Shown one piece after another: positions 1 through 5,884 of a stretch of DNA of 5,884 bases (position 1 is the stretch's first letter; each line of letters starts with the position of its first letter). The notes below the pieces were generated by a model that saw nothing but the letters and a program-made list of their open reading frames with translations, did no database searches and was not told the origin of the DNA. The DNA is from Alphaproteobacteria bacterium (GTDB taxonomy: Bacteria; Pseudomonadota; Alphaproteobacteria; UBA8366; JADFVY01). The stretch lies in NCBI GenBank assembly GCA_029881615.1, contig JAOUMF010000152.1:1-5884 (forward strand), read 5' to 3'. Position numbers and translations under genes: made by a program.

Positions 1-404
1 ACGCCCGGGGTACCCACGGCATGGACGAGGCGCTGCGCCGCGCCGAAGCCTTCAAAAAAGCGGGCGCCGACATGTTGTTTGTCGAAGCGCCGGAATCGGA
101 AGAGGAAATGCGCCTGATTTGCCGGGAAATCCCCGGCTGGCACCTGGCCAATATGGTGGAGCAGGGCAAGACGCCAGTGCTGCCGGCCACCGAGTTGCAG
201 GAAATCGGCTACAGCCTTGTTGCCTGGCCGCTGACTCTGCTGTCGGCGTCGATGCGGGCGATGCGCGAAGCACTGGTGGAAATGCAGGCCGGTCGCCATC
301 CCGACAACCGATTGCTCGGCTTCGCGGACTTGCGCCGTATCGTCGGTTTCGAGGATTATTATGACGAAGACGACCGGTATGCCACCGTGCCATCGAAAAA
401 TTGA
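1..404 (+). CDS. ICL/PEPM superfamily lyase, 3' end (5' part outside window)
   Basis: This is the C-terminal part of an isocitrate lyase/phosphoenolpyruvate mutase superfamily enzyme. The frame is open from base 3, before the first in-window ATG at 21, and the leading residues ARGTHGMDEALRRAEAF match the family stretch that follows the conserved IARTDA strand, so the true start lies upstream. Visible family blocks are AGADMLFVEAPESEEEM, LANMVEQGKTPVLPATELQEIGY and a tail ending in FEDYYDEDDRYA. Members are soluble TIM-barrel enzymes, Mg-dependent, that cleave or decarboxylate small 2-oxo or 2-methyl acids (2-methylisocitrate lyase, oxaloacetate decarboxylase, dimethylmalate lyase, phosphonopyruvate enzymes). 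The catalytic Cys region is outside the window, so the substrate cannot be assigned. Its last ~240 bases are repeated downstream in a broken copy; this copy has no stop or frameshift in view. Family call firm, exact function unknown. Confidence 0.85.
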   Translation, partial: ARGTHGMDEALRRAEAFKKAGADMLFVEAPESEEEMRLICREIPGWHLANMVEQGKTPVLPATELQEIGYSLVAWPLTLLSASMRAMREALVEMQAGRHPDNRLLGFADLRRIVGFEDYYDEDDRYATVPSKN

Positions 405-501
405 TACTGTGCCCGGGCATTCGGATGCGTTGTTAAGCAGTGCTGATGCACGCGCAAGCAAAGAAAACCAGGACACAGAAGATCAACACATATAGGGCCG
501 G
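163..501 (+). repeat. Left copy of a lyase-trpB junction duplication
   Basis: This segment aligns to 1971-2308. From 252-501 against 2059-2308 the alignment is gap-free with 28 mismatches in 250 bases (about 89% identity, counted by eye). Upstream, 163-251 against 1971-2058 is about 80% identical with one single-base gap. The repeat covers the end of the lyase gene, the 65-base spacer and the first 32 bases of trpB. The last 30 bases (472-501) are identical in both copies, and similarity then stops abruptly at 502. Confidence 0.93.
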
Positions 502-533
502 TCGGCAGCGGATCCGTGCTCGTGAGGCAATCT
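405..533. other. Spacer between lyase 3' end and convergent acyltransferase
   Basis: No gene is seen here. The first 65 bases are the duplicated lyase-trpB spacer, followed by the trpB relic (470-501) and about 30 bases unlike anything else in the window. A very short inverted repeat, GCAT-TCGG-ATGC, lies just after the lyase stop (about 418-429) but has only four pairs and no T run, so I do not call a terminator. The lyase and acyltransferase genes converge on this spacer. Confidence 0.6.
470..501 (+). pseudogene. Relic of the trpB 5' end with destroyed start codon
   Basis: These 32 bases match the first codons of the intact trpB at 2277-2308 with one difference: the second base of the start codon is G, so ATG has become AGG at 470-472. 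The decoded residues after it ([10 protein letters not shown]) are the TrpB N-terminus. The AGGAG upstream of the intact gene reads ACGCG here. After 501 the sequence no longer resembles trpB, and the frame closes near 548. It cannot make TrpB and marks one end of the duplication. Confidence 0.88.
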
Positions 534-1676
534 TCAGTCGACCTTGATTTGCTTTGAGTGGATGCGCGGTGGGAGCAGGAACAGAGTCCGGGTATCGATG
601 TGGCTGAACTCGATGAAGCGGTAACTCATGGCCGAAATCAGAAGAAGAAGCATGACGTAGATGCTCATCGTTTCAGTCCGCACCCAGTCGGTGTTGCCAA
701 GCCATAGCGTGAACGCATGCATCAATAACAAGTGCCAAAGGTAGATGCTGAAGCACATCATTCCGATTATTTGCAGAGGCCGGAACTCCAACACTTGGCG
801 AAGCTGACGAAGTGTGTCTTGCGATTTCAGCGCCAGGATCAAGCAGGCAACGCCGCTGGCCAGAGCAAGACCCGAAACGGTCTGCGCTCCACGCGGCAGG
901 TCGCCAAGATACCATGCTGAGGAGGCGATAAATGCGCCAGCCATCAGGACTGCCCCGACCGCCGACAGGACGTCAGCGATGCGTGGATTTACCGGCCACC
1001 GTACCCACAGATGCGCCGTCAGCATGCCGATGCAGAAATCCGAGAGCCGGCCGGGCAAGGTATCGCTCAGGCCGTTCAGACGGAGTTCGCCGTCCCACAT
1101 AAGTTGCAGGCCGGCCCAGTGTACAATTGCCGATCCGCAGATCAGGCACAGCAACGTCTTCCGAATTCCCGCCGCGTGCCCGATTGCTATCAGGACGGGG
1201 AAAAGGATCGAATACCAGATCTCGATGCCGAGCGACCAGAGAGGCGGGTTCCAGGACGGCGCGAACATAATCGGGGTGGGAAACAGCGCGAAGGCATAGA
1301 GGAAAGTATGAAGCAGGAATGCCGGCTGACCCACCAGCAGGAGAAGGCATATTAGGGCATTCAGGTAGTACAGCGGGAGTAGTCGTCGTGCCCGCTTGCG
1401 CAGGAACCTGCGGGCATCGAAGTCGCCTTGCTCTCGCTTGCAGAACGGCATGAACAGCACGAAACCCGAGAGAACGAAGAAGATATTCACACCAAGCCAG
1501 CCGCCGGTCAGCAGCGGCTGGATGAGGAAATATTCCACCATGCTGATTTCGCCGAACCGGAAGGTGGGAATCGAGGGGCGGTAAGCGTGGAACGCTACTA
1601 CCATCACGATTGCAATGCCGCGGAGGCCATTGATGAACCCGATCTTCTCCCGCTCGGCTTTGATTATGTCAGCCAC
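534..1676 (-). CDS. OafA-type membrane acyltransferase (acyltransferase-3 family)
   Basis: This 380-residue integral membrane protein belongs to the acyltransferase-3 family (OafA/NodX/YrhL type), which moves acyl groups, often acetyl, onto sugars of O-antigen, capsule, exopolysaccharide or other envelope molecules. Family marks appear in order: GLRGIAIVMVVAFHA at residues 17-31 with the conserved His at 30; LGVNIFFVLSGFVLF at 61-75; the Arg-rich RKRARRLLPLYY at 93-104; then PPLWSLGIEIWYS, and SIYLWH near the C-terminus. Many hydrophobic segments are spread along the chain. Length is normal for a family member without an extra SGNH domain. The start is GTG (1674-1676), with AAGG five bases upstream. 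It lies opposite to all neighbours, between two copies of a duplicated segment, and is visibly less GC-rich than trpB-trpA, which suggests it was acquired. The acceptor substrate cannot be told. Confidence 0.9.
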   Translation of the reverse strand: MADIIKAEREKIGFINGLRGIAIVMVVAFHAYRPSIPTFRFGEISMVEYFLIQPLLTGGWLGVNIFFVLSGFVLFMPFCKREQGDFDARRFLRKRARRLLPLYYLNALICLLLLVGQPAFLLHTFLYAFALFPTPIMFAPSWNPPLWSLGIEIWYSILFPVLIAIGHAAGIRKTLLCLICGSAIVHWAGLQLMWDGELRLNGLSDTLPGRLSDFCIGMLTAHLWVRWPVNPRIADVLSAVGAVLMAGAFIASSAWYLGDLPRGAQTVSGLALASGVACLILALKSQDTLRQLRQVLEFRPLQIIGMMCFSIYLWHLLLMHAFTLWLGNTDWVRTETMSIYVMLLLLISAMSYRFIEFSHIDTRTLFLLPPRIHSKQIKVD

Positions 1677-1796
1677 GGTTACCTTGCACCTTTCCTTATC
1701 GCTTCGATTTTGTTTTTGTTTGCCTTATCTCCATCATCGCCGCGATAAGTTGCACAATGGTTAAGATTTGCATGTTGTTGCCAATACCGCGCCACC
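1677..1796. other. AT-richer leader upstream of the acyltransferase
   Basis: This is the upstream region of the minus-strand acyltransferase gene. It is clearly richer in A+T than the flanking genes and includes a T-rich stretch around 1705-1722 (A-rich on the coding strand). Besides AAGG at 1682-1685, a second purine-rich GGAAAGG lies at about 1689-1695 on the minus strand. A TTGGCA-like -35 element can be read on the minus strand near 1780, but no convincing -10 box follows at the right spacing, so no promoter is placed. The end nearest 1796 may already hold heavily decayed lyase sequence. Confidence 0.4.
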
Positions 1797-1817
1797 ATGA
1801 TCAATAACACCTCTTCC

Positions 1818-2211
1818 GATACCCATGGAAACCCTTGGCGTATCGACTCCTTCCGGGCTTCGGGTCACCATCGGAGCTGTTGCGCCGGCCCGCGTTGCGT
1901 GTATAGCCGCGGCGCGATACGGATCGCCCTCACTGGATCCTTTCATGACCGAAACGCTGCGGACACGCCAAGGGCAAGACGGCGGTGCTGCCGGCCGTGC
2001 AGTTGCAGGAAACCGGCGGCAGCCTGGTTGCCTGACCGCTGATCTGTTAGCGGCATTGATGCGGGCGATGGGCGAAGCTCTGGTGGAAATGCAGGCCGGT
2101 CGCCATCCCGATAACCGATTGTTCGGCTTCGAGGACTTGCGCCCAATCGTCCGTTTCGAGGATAACTATGACGAAGATGATCGTTACACCATCGCGTCAT
2201 TGAAAAATTGA
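1818..2211 (+). pseudogene. Broken second copy of the ICL/PEPM lyase gene
   Basis: This is a decayed duplicate of the lyase gene at the window start. Secure part, 1949-2211: one frame from 1949 reads PKRCGHAKGKTAVLPAVQLQ, joining the family active-site signature KRCGH (catalytic Cys codon 1958-1960) straight to the C-terminal block GKTxVLPA. Intact family members have roughly 80 residues between these, so about 240 bases appear deleted. The frame then hits TGA at 2033-2035, where the left copy has TGG (Trp, 225-227), and loses one base near 2042. Beyond the deletion, 2059-2211 encodes MRAMGEALVEMQAGRHPDNR and the rest of the tail in another frame. Over those 51 codons 17 differ from the left copy, 11 changing the residue, as expected without selection. 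Weak part, 1818-1948: DTHGNP (1818-1835) and AIRI (1914-1925) resemble family DTGYGN and AIQIED blocks in shifted frames. An ATG-led open frame at 1825-2211 is a frame-shift artefact. Confidence 0.82.
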
Positions 2212-2308
2212 TACTGTGCCCGGGCGTCCGGATGCGTTATTAAGCAGCGCTGAAGCAGGAGCAAGCAAAGAAATCCATGACACAGAAGATCAACACATAT
2301 AGGGCCGG
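1971..2308 (+). repeat. Right copy of the lyase-trpB junction duplication
   Basis: This is the partner of 163-501. The offset is 1808 bases before the single-base deletion near 2042 and 1807 after it. It ends inside the intact trpB gene, ten codons after its start. Left of 1971 direct alignment to the left copy stops, because of the internal deletion that brings the KRCGH block next to the repeat; the duplicated segment therefore probably began further upstream within the lyase gene. Confidence 0.93.
2257..2261 (+). promoter_or_regulatory. Probable but distant ribosome binding site of trpB
   Basis: AGGAG lies 15 bases before the trpB ATG at 2277, longer than the usual 5-10. A weaker purine run (AAAGAAA, 2267-2273) sits closer. 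The start itself is supported by the N-terminal match to TrpB proteins ([18 protein letters not shown]), and the next in-frame Met is too far inside the protein. The AGGAG is mutated in the left copy. Confidence 0.5.
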
Positions 2309-3491
2309 GCCCGACGAGCAAGGTCATTTCGGTATTTTCGGGGGCCGTTTTGTCGCCGAGACCCTGATGCCACTGATTCTGGAAGTCGAAAAGGCATGGG
2401 ACGCTGCCCAGGCCGACCCCTCCTTTGACGAAGAGCTGCAATACTACTTCAAGCATTATGTGGGTCGGCCGAGTCCGCTCTATTTTGCAAAGCGGCTGAC
2501 CGAGCATTTCGGTGGTGCGAAAATCTACTTCAAGCGCGACGAGCTGAATCATACCGGCGCGCACAAGATCAATAATTGCATGGGTCAGATTCTGTTGGCC
2601 CGGCGCATGGGCAAGACCCGCATCATCGCTGAAACCGGCGCCGGACAGCACGGCGTGGCCACCGCCACCGTCTGTGCGCTGTTTAACCTGCCCTGCACGA
2701 TCTACATGGGTTCGAAAGATATCGAACGGCAGGCACCCAACGTGTTTCGCATGAAACTGCTGGGCGCCGAGGTGAAGTCGGTCACCAGTGGGTCAAACTC
2801 GCTGAAGGACGCGATGAACGAAGCGTTGCGCGACTGGGTCGCCAATGTGGAGGACACCTTCTATATCATCGGCACTGCCGCCGGCCCCCACCCCTATCCC
2901 GCCATGGTACGCGATTTCCAGTCGGTGATCGGCCGGGAGACCCGCGAACAGATGATGGAGGCGGAAGGCCGCCTGCCGGATTCCCTGGTGGCCTGCATCG
3001 GCGGCGGGTCCAACGCGATCGGTCTGTTCCATCCCTTCCTGGACGATACGGATATAAAGATCATCGGTGTCGAGGCAGCGGGGCTGGGCGTCGATACCGA
3101 CAAGCATGCGGCCTCGCTGACCGGCGGCCGGCCCGGTGTGCTGCATGGCAACCGTACCTATCTTTTGCAAGACGATGACGGCCAGATTCTCGAAGCGCAT
3201 TCGATTTCGGCCGGTCTGGACTATCCGGGCATCGGTCCGGAACATTCATGGCTTTATGAATCGGGCCGGGTCGAATATGTCTCGGCCACCGACAAGGAGG
3301 CGCTGGAGGCATTTCAGCTTTGCAGCCGGACGGAAGGCATCATTCCCGCGCTGGAACCGTCCCATGCGCTGGCCTATGTCTCGAAAATCGCCGGCGACCT
3401 GCCCAAGGACCATATTCTTTGCATGAACATGTGCGGCCGGGGTGACAAGGATATCTTCACCGTTGCCGAAGCGCTGGGGGTGAAGATATGA
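2277..3491 (+). CDS. trpB: Tryptophan synthase beta chain
   Basis: TrpB joins indole and L-serine to make L-tryptophan with pyridoxal phosphate (PLP), in the cytosolic alpha2-beta2 tryptophan synthase complex with TrpA. The 404 residues are full length for the family. Visible marks: N-terminal [12 protein letters not shown] (19-30); HKINN at 96-100 with the PLP-binding Lys97; ETGAGQHG at 119-126 with Glu119, matching the catalytic Glu109 of Escherichia coli; the PLP phosphate loop GGGSN at 242-246; and CGRGDKD near the end. There Cys386 stands where the E. coli enzyme has Ser377, the residue facing the PLP ring nitrogen; I believe Cys also occurs in other TrpB proteins. Its stop overlaps the trpA start in ATGA (3488-3491). 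The 65-base leader contains no obvious attenuator or terminator. A relic of its first codons lies 1.8 kb upstream. Confidence 0.98.
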   Translation: MTQKINTYRAGPDEQGHFGIFGGRFVAETLMPLILEVEKAWDAAQADPSFDEELQYYFKHYVGRPSPLYFAKRLTEHFGGAKIYFKRDELNHTGAHKINNCMGQILLARRMGKTRIIAETGAGQHGVATATVCALFNLPCTIYMGSKDIERQAPNVFRMKLLGAEVKSVTSGSNSLKDAMNEALRDWVANVEDTFYIIGTAAGPHPYPAMVRDFQSVIGRETREQMMEAEGRLPDSLVACIGGGSNAIGLFHPFLDDTDIKIIGVEAAGLGVDTDKHAASLTGGRPGVLHGNRTYLLQDDDGQILEAHSISAGLDYPGIGPEHSWLYESGRVEYVSATDKEALEAFQLCSRTEGIIPALEPSHALAYVSKIAGDLPKDHILCMNMCGRGDKDIFTVAEALGVKI

Positions 3492-4336
3492 GCGCGACGC
3501 CGGATTCCGGACGCTTCAGCCGCCGTTTCGCGGCCCTGAAGGCCGAAGGCCGAGGCGGGTTGATAACCTTCATCACCGCCGGCGACCCGAATTACGAGAT
3601 TTCGAAAGAGATCGTGCTGGGCCTGCCGGCCGCCGGCGCGGATGTGATCGAACTGGGCATGCCCTTTTCCGACCCGATGGCCGACGGCCCGGCGATCCAG
3701 GCAGCCTCGCTACGGGCGCTGGCGACCGGCATGAAGCTGGGCAAGGTATTACAGATGGTGCGCGAATTCCGGGCCACCGACGACGATACGCCGATCGTTT
3801 TGATGGGATACTACAATCCCATTTATAATTATGGCGTCGACAAATTCCTGGCCGAGGCGCGCGAATCCGGAGTCGATGGGCTGATCATCGTGGACTTGCC
3901 GCCCGAGGAAGACGTGGAACTCTGTCTGCCGGCGCTGAAGGCCGGATTGAATTTCATTCGGTTGGCGACGCCCACGACCGACGATCATCGGCTGCCAACG
4001 GTTTTGTCAAACACCAGTGGTTTCGTCTATTATGTCTCGGTGATGGGAATTACTGGCACCACATCGGCGACGGGCGACGCCGTGAAGGCCGCTGTGGAGC
4101 GGCTGCGGCGTCATACCGATTTGCCGATCGGCGTGGGTTTCGGTATCAAGACGCCGGAAAATGCCCGCGAGGTGGCCACGGTGGCCGATGCGGCGGTGGT
4201 CGGCTCGGCCATCGTCGACCGGATCGCGGGCGGGTTGGACGGCAACGGCAAGCCCGAGGCGGGGCTGGTCGACGGGGTCCTGGATTATGTGCGTGAACTG
4301 GCCGCGGGAGTGCGCGGCAGTGGAGACAAGCAATGA
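3488..4336 (+). CDS. trpA: Tryptophan synthase alpha chain
   Basis: TrpA cleaves indole-3-glycerol phosphate to indole and glyceraldehyde-3-phosphate; the indole is channelled to TrpB. It is a TIM-barrel protein of 282 residues, slightly longer than the ~268 of E. coli because of extra residues at both ends. [14 protein letters not shown] at 55-68 holds the two catalytic acids, Glu55 and Asp66 (E. coli Glu49 and Asp60). [11 protein letters not shown] follows at about 105-115, then DLPPEE, and the active-site loop GITGT starts at Gly187 with Thr189 (E. coli Thr183). [10 protein letters not shown] and the late GSAIVD form the phosphate-binding region. The start ATG overlaps the trpB stop, and its own stop overlaps the accD start in another ATGA (4333-4336), so translation of the three genes is probably coupled. 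Confidence 0.98.
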   Translation: MSATPDSGRFSRRFAALKAEGRGGLITFITAGDPNYEISKEIVLGLPAAGADVIELGMPFSDPMADGPAIQAASLRALATGMKLGKVLQMVREFRATDDDTPIVLMGYYNPIYNYGVDKFLAEARESGVDGLIIVDLPPEEDVELCLPALKAGLNFIRLATPTTDDHRLPTVLSNTSGFVYYVSVMGITGTTSATGDAVKAAVERLRRHTDLPIGVGFGIKTPENAREVATVADAAVVGSAIVDRIAGGLDGNGKPEAGLVDGVLDYVRELAAGVRGSGDKQ

Positions 4337-5271
4337 ACTGGCTTACCAATTTCGTCCGGCCTAAATTTCAGGCGCTGGTCAAGCAGACCGAGCAGCCCGA
4401 TAATTTGTGGTTCAAATGCCCCAACTGCGGGCAAATGATTTTCCATCGCGACCTGGAGGAAAACCTCTTCGTCTGCCAGCATTGCGACCACCATATGCGG
4501 GTCAATGTGAAGAAGCGGCTGGAGATGATGTTCGATGACGGCGCCTATGACCGGATCGAACTTCCCAAGGCCGTCACGGACCCGCTGAAATTTCGCGACC
4601 TCAAACGCTATAGCGACCGCCTGAAGGAATCCCAGACCAAGACGGGCGAGGAAGACGCCATCATCGTCGCCCACGGTGCCATGGGTGGCCACAAGGTAGT
4701 GGTCGCCGCCTTCGATTTCAGTTTCATGGGCGGCTCGATGGGCGTGGCCGTTGGCGAGGGACTCGTCTCGGCGGCCAAGCTGGCGGTGCTGCAGGATGCG
4801 CCGCTGATCGTCGTGCCGGCCTCGGGCGGCGCGCGCATGCAGGAAGGCATCCTGTCGCTGATGCAGTTGCCGCGTTCCGTCATCGCGGTCGAGGAAGTCA
4901 AGGAAGCCGGCCTGCCCTATATCGTGTTGCTGACCGATCCCACGACCGGCGGCGTCACCGCCAGTTTCGCCATGCTGGGCGACATTCAGCTGGCTGAGCC
5001 AGGGGCGATGATCGGTTTCGCCGGACGCCGGGTGATCGAACAGACCGTGCGTGAAACCCTGCCCGAAGGTTTCCAGCGCGCCGAGTATCTGCGGGATCAC
5101 GGCATTGTTGACATGGTGGTGCCGCGGCATGAATTGCGGGCCACGCTGATCAATCTGATTGATCTGTTGCGTAATCGCACGCCGGAAGCGGAAGTCGTAC
5201 CCCTGCCGGTAGAGGGCGCGGCGCGGCCGGTCGAAGGCGAAGTGTTGCCACCGGAAGATGACGAGGCCTGA
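4333..5271 (+). CDS. accD: Acetyl-CoA carboxylase carboxyltransferase beta subunit
   Basis: AccD pairs with AccA (not in the window) to move the carboxyl group from biotin to acetyl-CoA, giving malonyl-CoA, the first committed step of fatty acid synthesis. The 312-residue protein starts [12 protein letters not shown] and carries the N-terminal four-Cys zinc ribbon: Cys29, Cys32, Cys48, Cys51 (CPNCG...CQHC). The crotonase-like carboxyltransferase core follows, with [40 protein letters not shown] and [11 protein letters not shown]. The final ~30 residues are rich in Pro, Val and Glu and end in acidic PPEDDEA, likely a flexible tail. The start overlaps the trpA stop; GGAG lies close upstream within trpA. 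Adjacency to trpA is a known arrangement in alphaproteobacteria and ties expression to the trp genes without implying a shared pathway. Confidence 0.97.
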   Translation: MNWLTNFVRPKFQALVKQTEQPDNLWFKCPNCGQMIFHRDLEENLFVCQHCDHHMRVNVKKRLEMMFDDGAYDRIELPKAVTDPLKFRDLKRYSDRLKESQTKTGEEDAIIVAHGAMGGHKVVVAAFDFSFMGGSMGVAVGEGLVSAAKLAVLQDAPLIVVPASGGARMQEGILSLMQLPRSVIAVEEVKEAGLPYIVLLTDPTTGGVTASFAMLGDIQLAEPGAMIGFAGRRVIEQTVRETLPEGFQRAEYLRDHGIVDMVVPRHELRATLINLIDLLRNRTPEAEVVPLPVEGAARPVEGEVLPPEDDEA

Positions 5272-5311
5272 CCGGCAAACGCCGCGCTAGGTTATCCAGG
5301 CAGGTTCCATA

Positions 5312-5884
5312 ATGTTCGCTCAGCCCAGCGATGCCATTCTCGCGCGTCTGATGACGCTGCATCCAAAACTTATCGACCTGTCGCTGGACCGGGTCGTGGC
5401 GCTGCTCGACAAGCTGGGTAATCCGCATCACAGGCTGCCGCCGGTGGTCCATATCGCCGGCACCAACGGCAAGGGATCGGTCGGCGCCTATATGCGGGCG
5501 GCGCTGGAATCGGCAGGTTATCGGGTTCATGCCTATACATCGCCCCATCTCGTTCGCTTTCACGAACGTGTGCGCCTGGCCGGTGAATTGATCGACGAGC
5601 AGTACCTGGCCGATTGTTTGCGGCGTTGCGAGGAAGCCAACGGCGGCGAGCCGATCACCTATTTCGAAATTACCACGGTGGCGGCCTTCCTGGCCTTTGC
5701 CGAAACCCCGGCCGATATCCTGTTGCTGGAAGTCGGGCTTGGCGGGCGGCTGGACGCCACCAACCTGATCGACCGGCCGGCGGTTACGGTCATCACGCCC
5801 GTGTCCATCGACCATCAACAGTTTCTGGGCGAGACGCTGGCTGAAATCGCCGGTGAAAAAGCCGCGATCCAGAAGCGCGGCGTG
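5312..5884 (+). CDS. folC: Folylpolyglutamate / dihydrofolate synthase, 5' part
   Basis: FolC is a cytosolic Mur-ligase-type ATPase that adds glutamate to folates, and in many bacteria also makes dihydrofolate from dihydropteroate. The first 191 codons are present with no stop before the window edge; full proteins have about 420-440 residues. The N-terminal region DLSLDRVVALLDKLG is followed by the ATP-binding P-loop GTNGKGS (50-56), YTSPHLVRFHERVRL at about 79-93, the FEITT block, LLEVGLGGRLDATN, and DHQQFLGETLAEIAGEKA near the edge, all typical of the family. The ATG has an AGG-containing sequence (CAGG, 5301-5304) seven bases upstream, and 40 bases separate it from accD with no terminator-like hairpin seen, so it probably reads through from the same transcript. 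The C-terminal glutamate-ligase domain is outside the window. Confidence 0.96.
   Translation, partial: MFAQPSDAILARLMTLHPKLIDLSLDRVVALLDKLGNPHHRLPPVVHIAGTNGKGSVGAYMRAALESAGYRVHAYTSPHLVRFHERVRLAGELIDEQYLADCLRRCEEANGGEPITYFEITTVAAFLAFAETPADILLLEVGLGGRLDATNLIDRPAVTVITPVSIDHQQFLGETLAEIAGEKAAIQKRGV

Noticed and set aside
415..430. Small inverted repeat after the lyase stop as a terminator
   Set aside because: Only four base pairs and no T run. The right copy keeps pairing only through a G-T wobble, too little to claim a structure.
814..1299. Plus-strand frames across the acyltransferase gene
   Set aside because: Antisense shadows; the minus-strand frame has all acyltransferase-3 motifs in order.
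510..1940. GGATCC at 510-515 and again at 1935-1940, near both ends of the insert
   Set aside because: Six-base matches with different flanks; they do not sit at the repeat edges and are expected by chance.
1761..1946. Minus-strand open frame of 61 codons beside the acyltransferase
   Set aside because: It overlaps decayed lyase sequence on the opposite strand and has no family resemblance or clear ribosome binding site.
1825..2211. ATG-led open frame of 128 codons
   Set aside because: It crosses the pseudogene in a frame that is right only after the one-base deletion near 2042. Upstream of that, its residues do not match the lyase family, while the true ancestral frame carries a stop at 2033-2035.
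2793..3245. Minus-strand open frame opposite trpB
   Set aside because: Shadow of trpB in the complementary strand; no recognisable domain.
4285..5130. Long minus-strand open frame (281 codons) opposite accD
   Set aside because: It lies wholly antisense to a clear accD and trpA end, its His/Gln/Asp-rich protein resembles no family, and such frames are usual in GC-rich coding DNA.

Overview
The window looks like chromosomal DNA from a GC-rich alphaproteobacterium, probably Rhodospirillales-like. The main clue is the order trpB-trpA-accD-folC on the + strand, a gene string common in that class, together with the protein sequences themselves. The genus cannot be fixed from this sequence.

Layout. 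Positions 1-404 hold the 3' end of an isocitrate lyase/PEP mutase (ICL/PEPM) superfamily gene on the + strand. Positions 534-1676 hold a membrane acyltransferase of the OafA type (acyltransferase-3 family) on the - strand. Positions ~1818-2211 hold a broken second copy of the ICL/PEPM gene. Positions 2277-5271 carry trpB, trpA and accD, joined by two ATGA stop/start overlaps. After a 40-base gap comes folC, which runs off the window end.

The ordinary part is the trp-acc-fol block. TrpA and TrpB form tryptophan synthase, AccD is the carboxyltransferase beta subunit of acetyl-CoA carboxylase, and FolC adds glutamate to folates. Overlapping stops and starts suggest one message with coupled translation for trpB-trpA-accD.

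The unusual part lies upstream. The segment at 163-501 (end of the ICL/PEPM gene, its 3' spacer and the first 32 bases of trpB) occurs again at 1971-2308, and the acyltransferase gene lies between the copies. In the left copy the lyase reading frame is open, but the trpB piece has lost its start codon (ATG to AGG) and the AGGAG upstream. In the right copy trpB is whole, but the lyase gene is dead: a TGG-to-TGA stop, a one-base deletion, and an internal deletion that joins the KRCGH active-site signature directly to the C-terminal part. The region therefore reads as an old duplication spanning the lyase-trpB junction, with an acyltransferase gene between the copies and complementary decay of each copy. 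No new defence, CRISPR, RNA or transposase system is visible; this structured duplication is the main non-routine signal.
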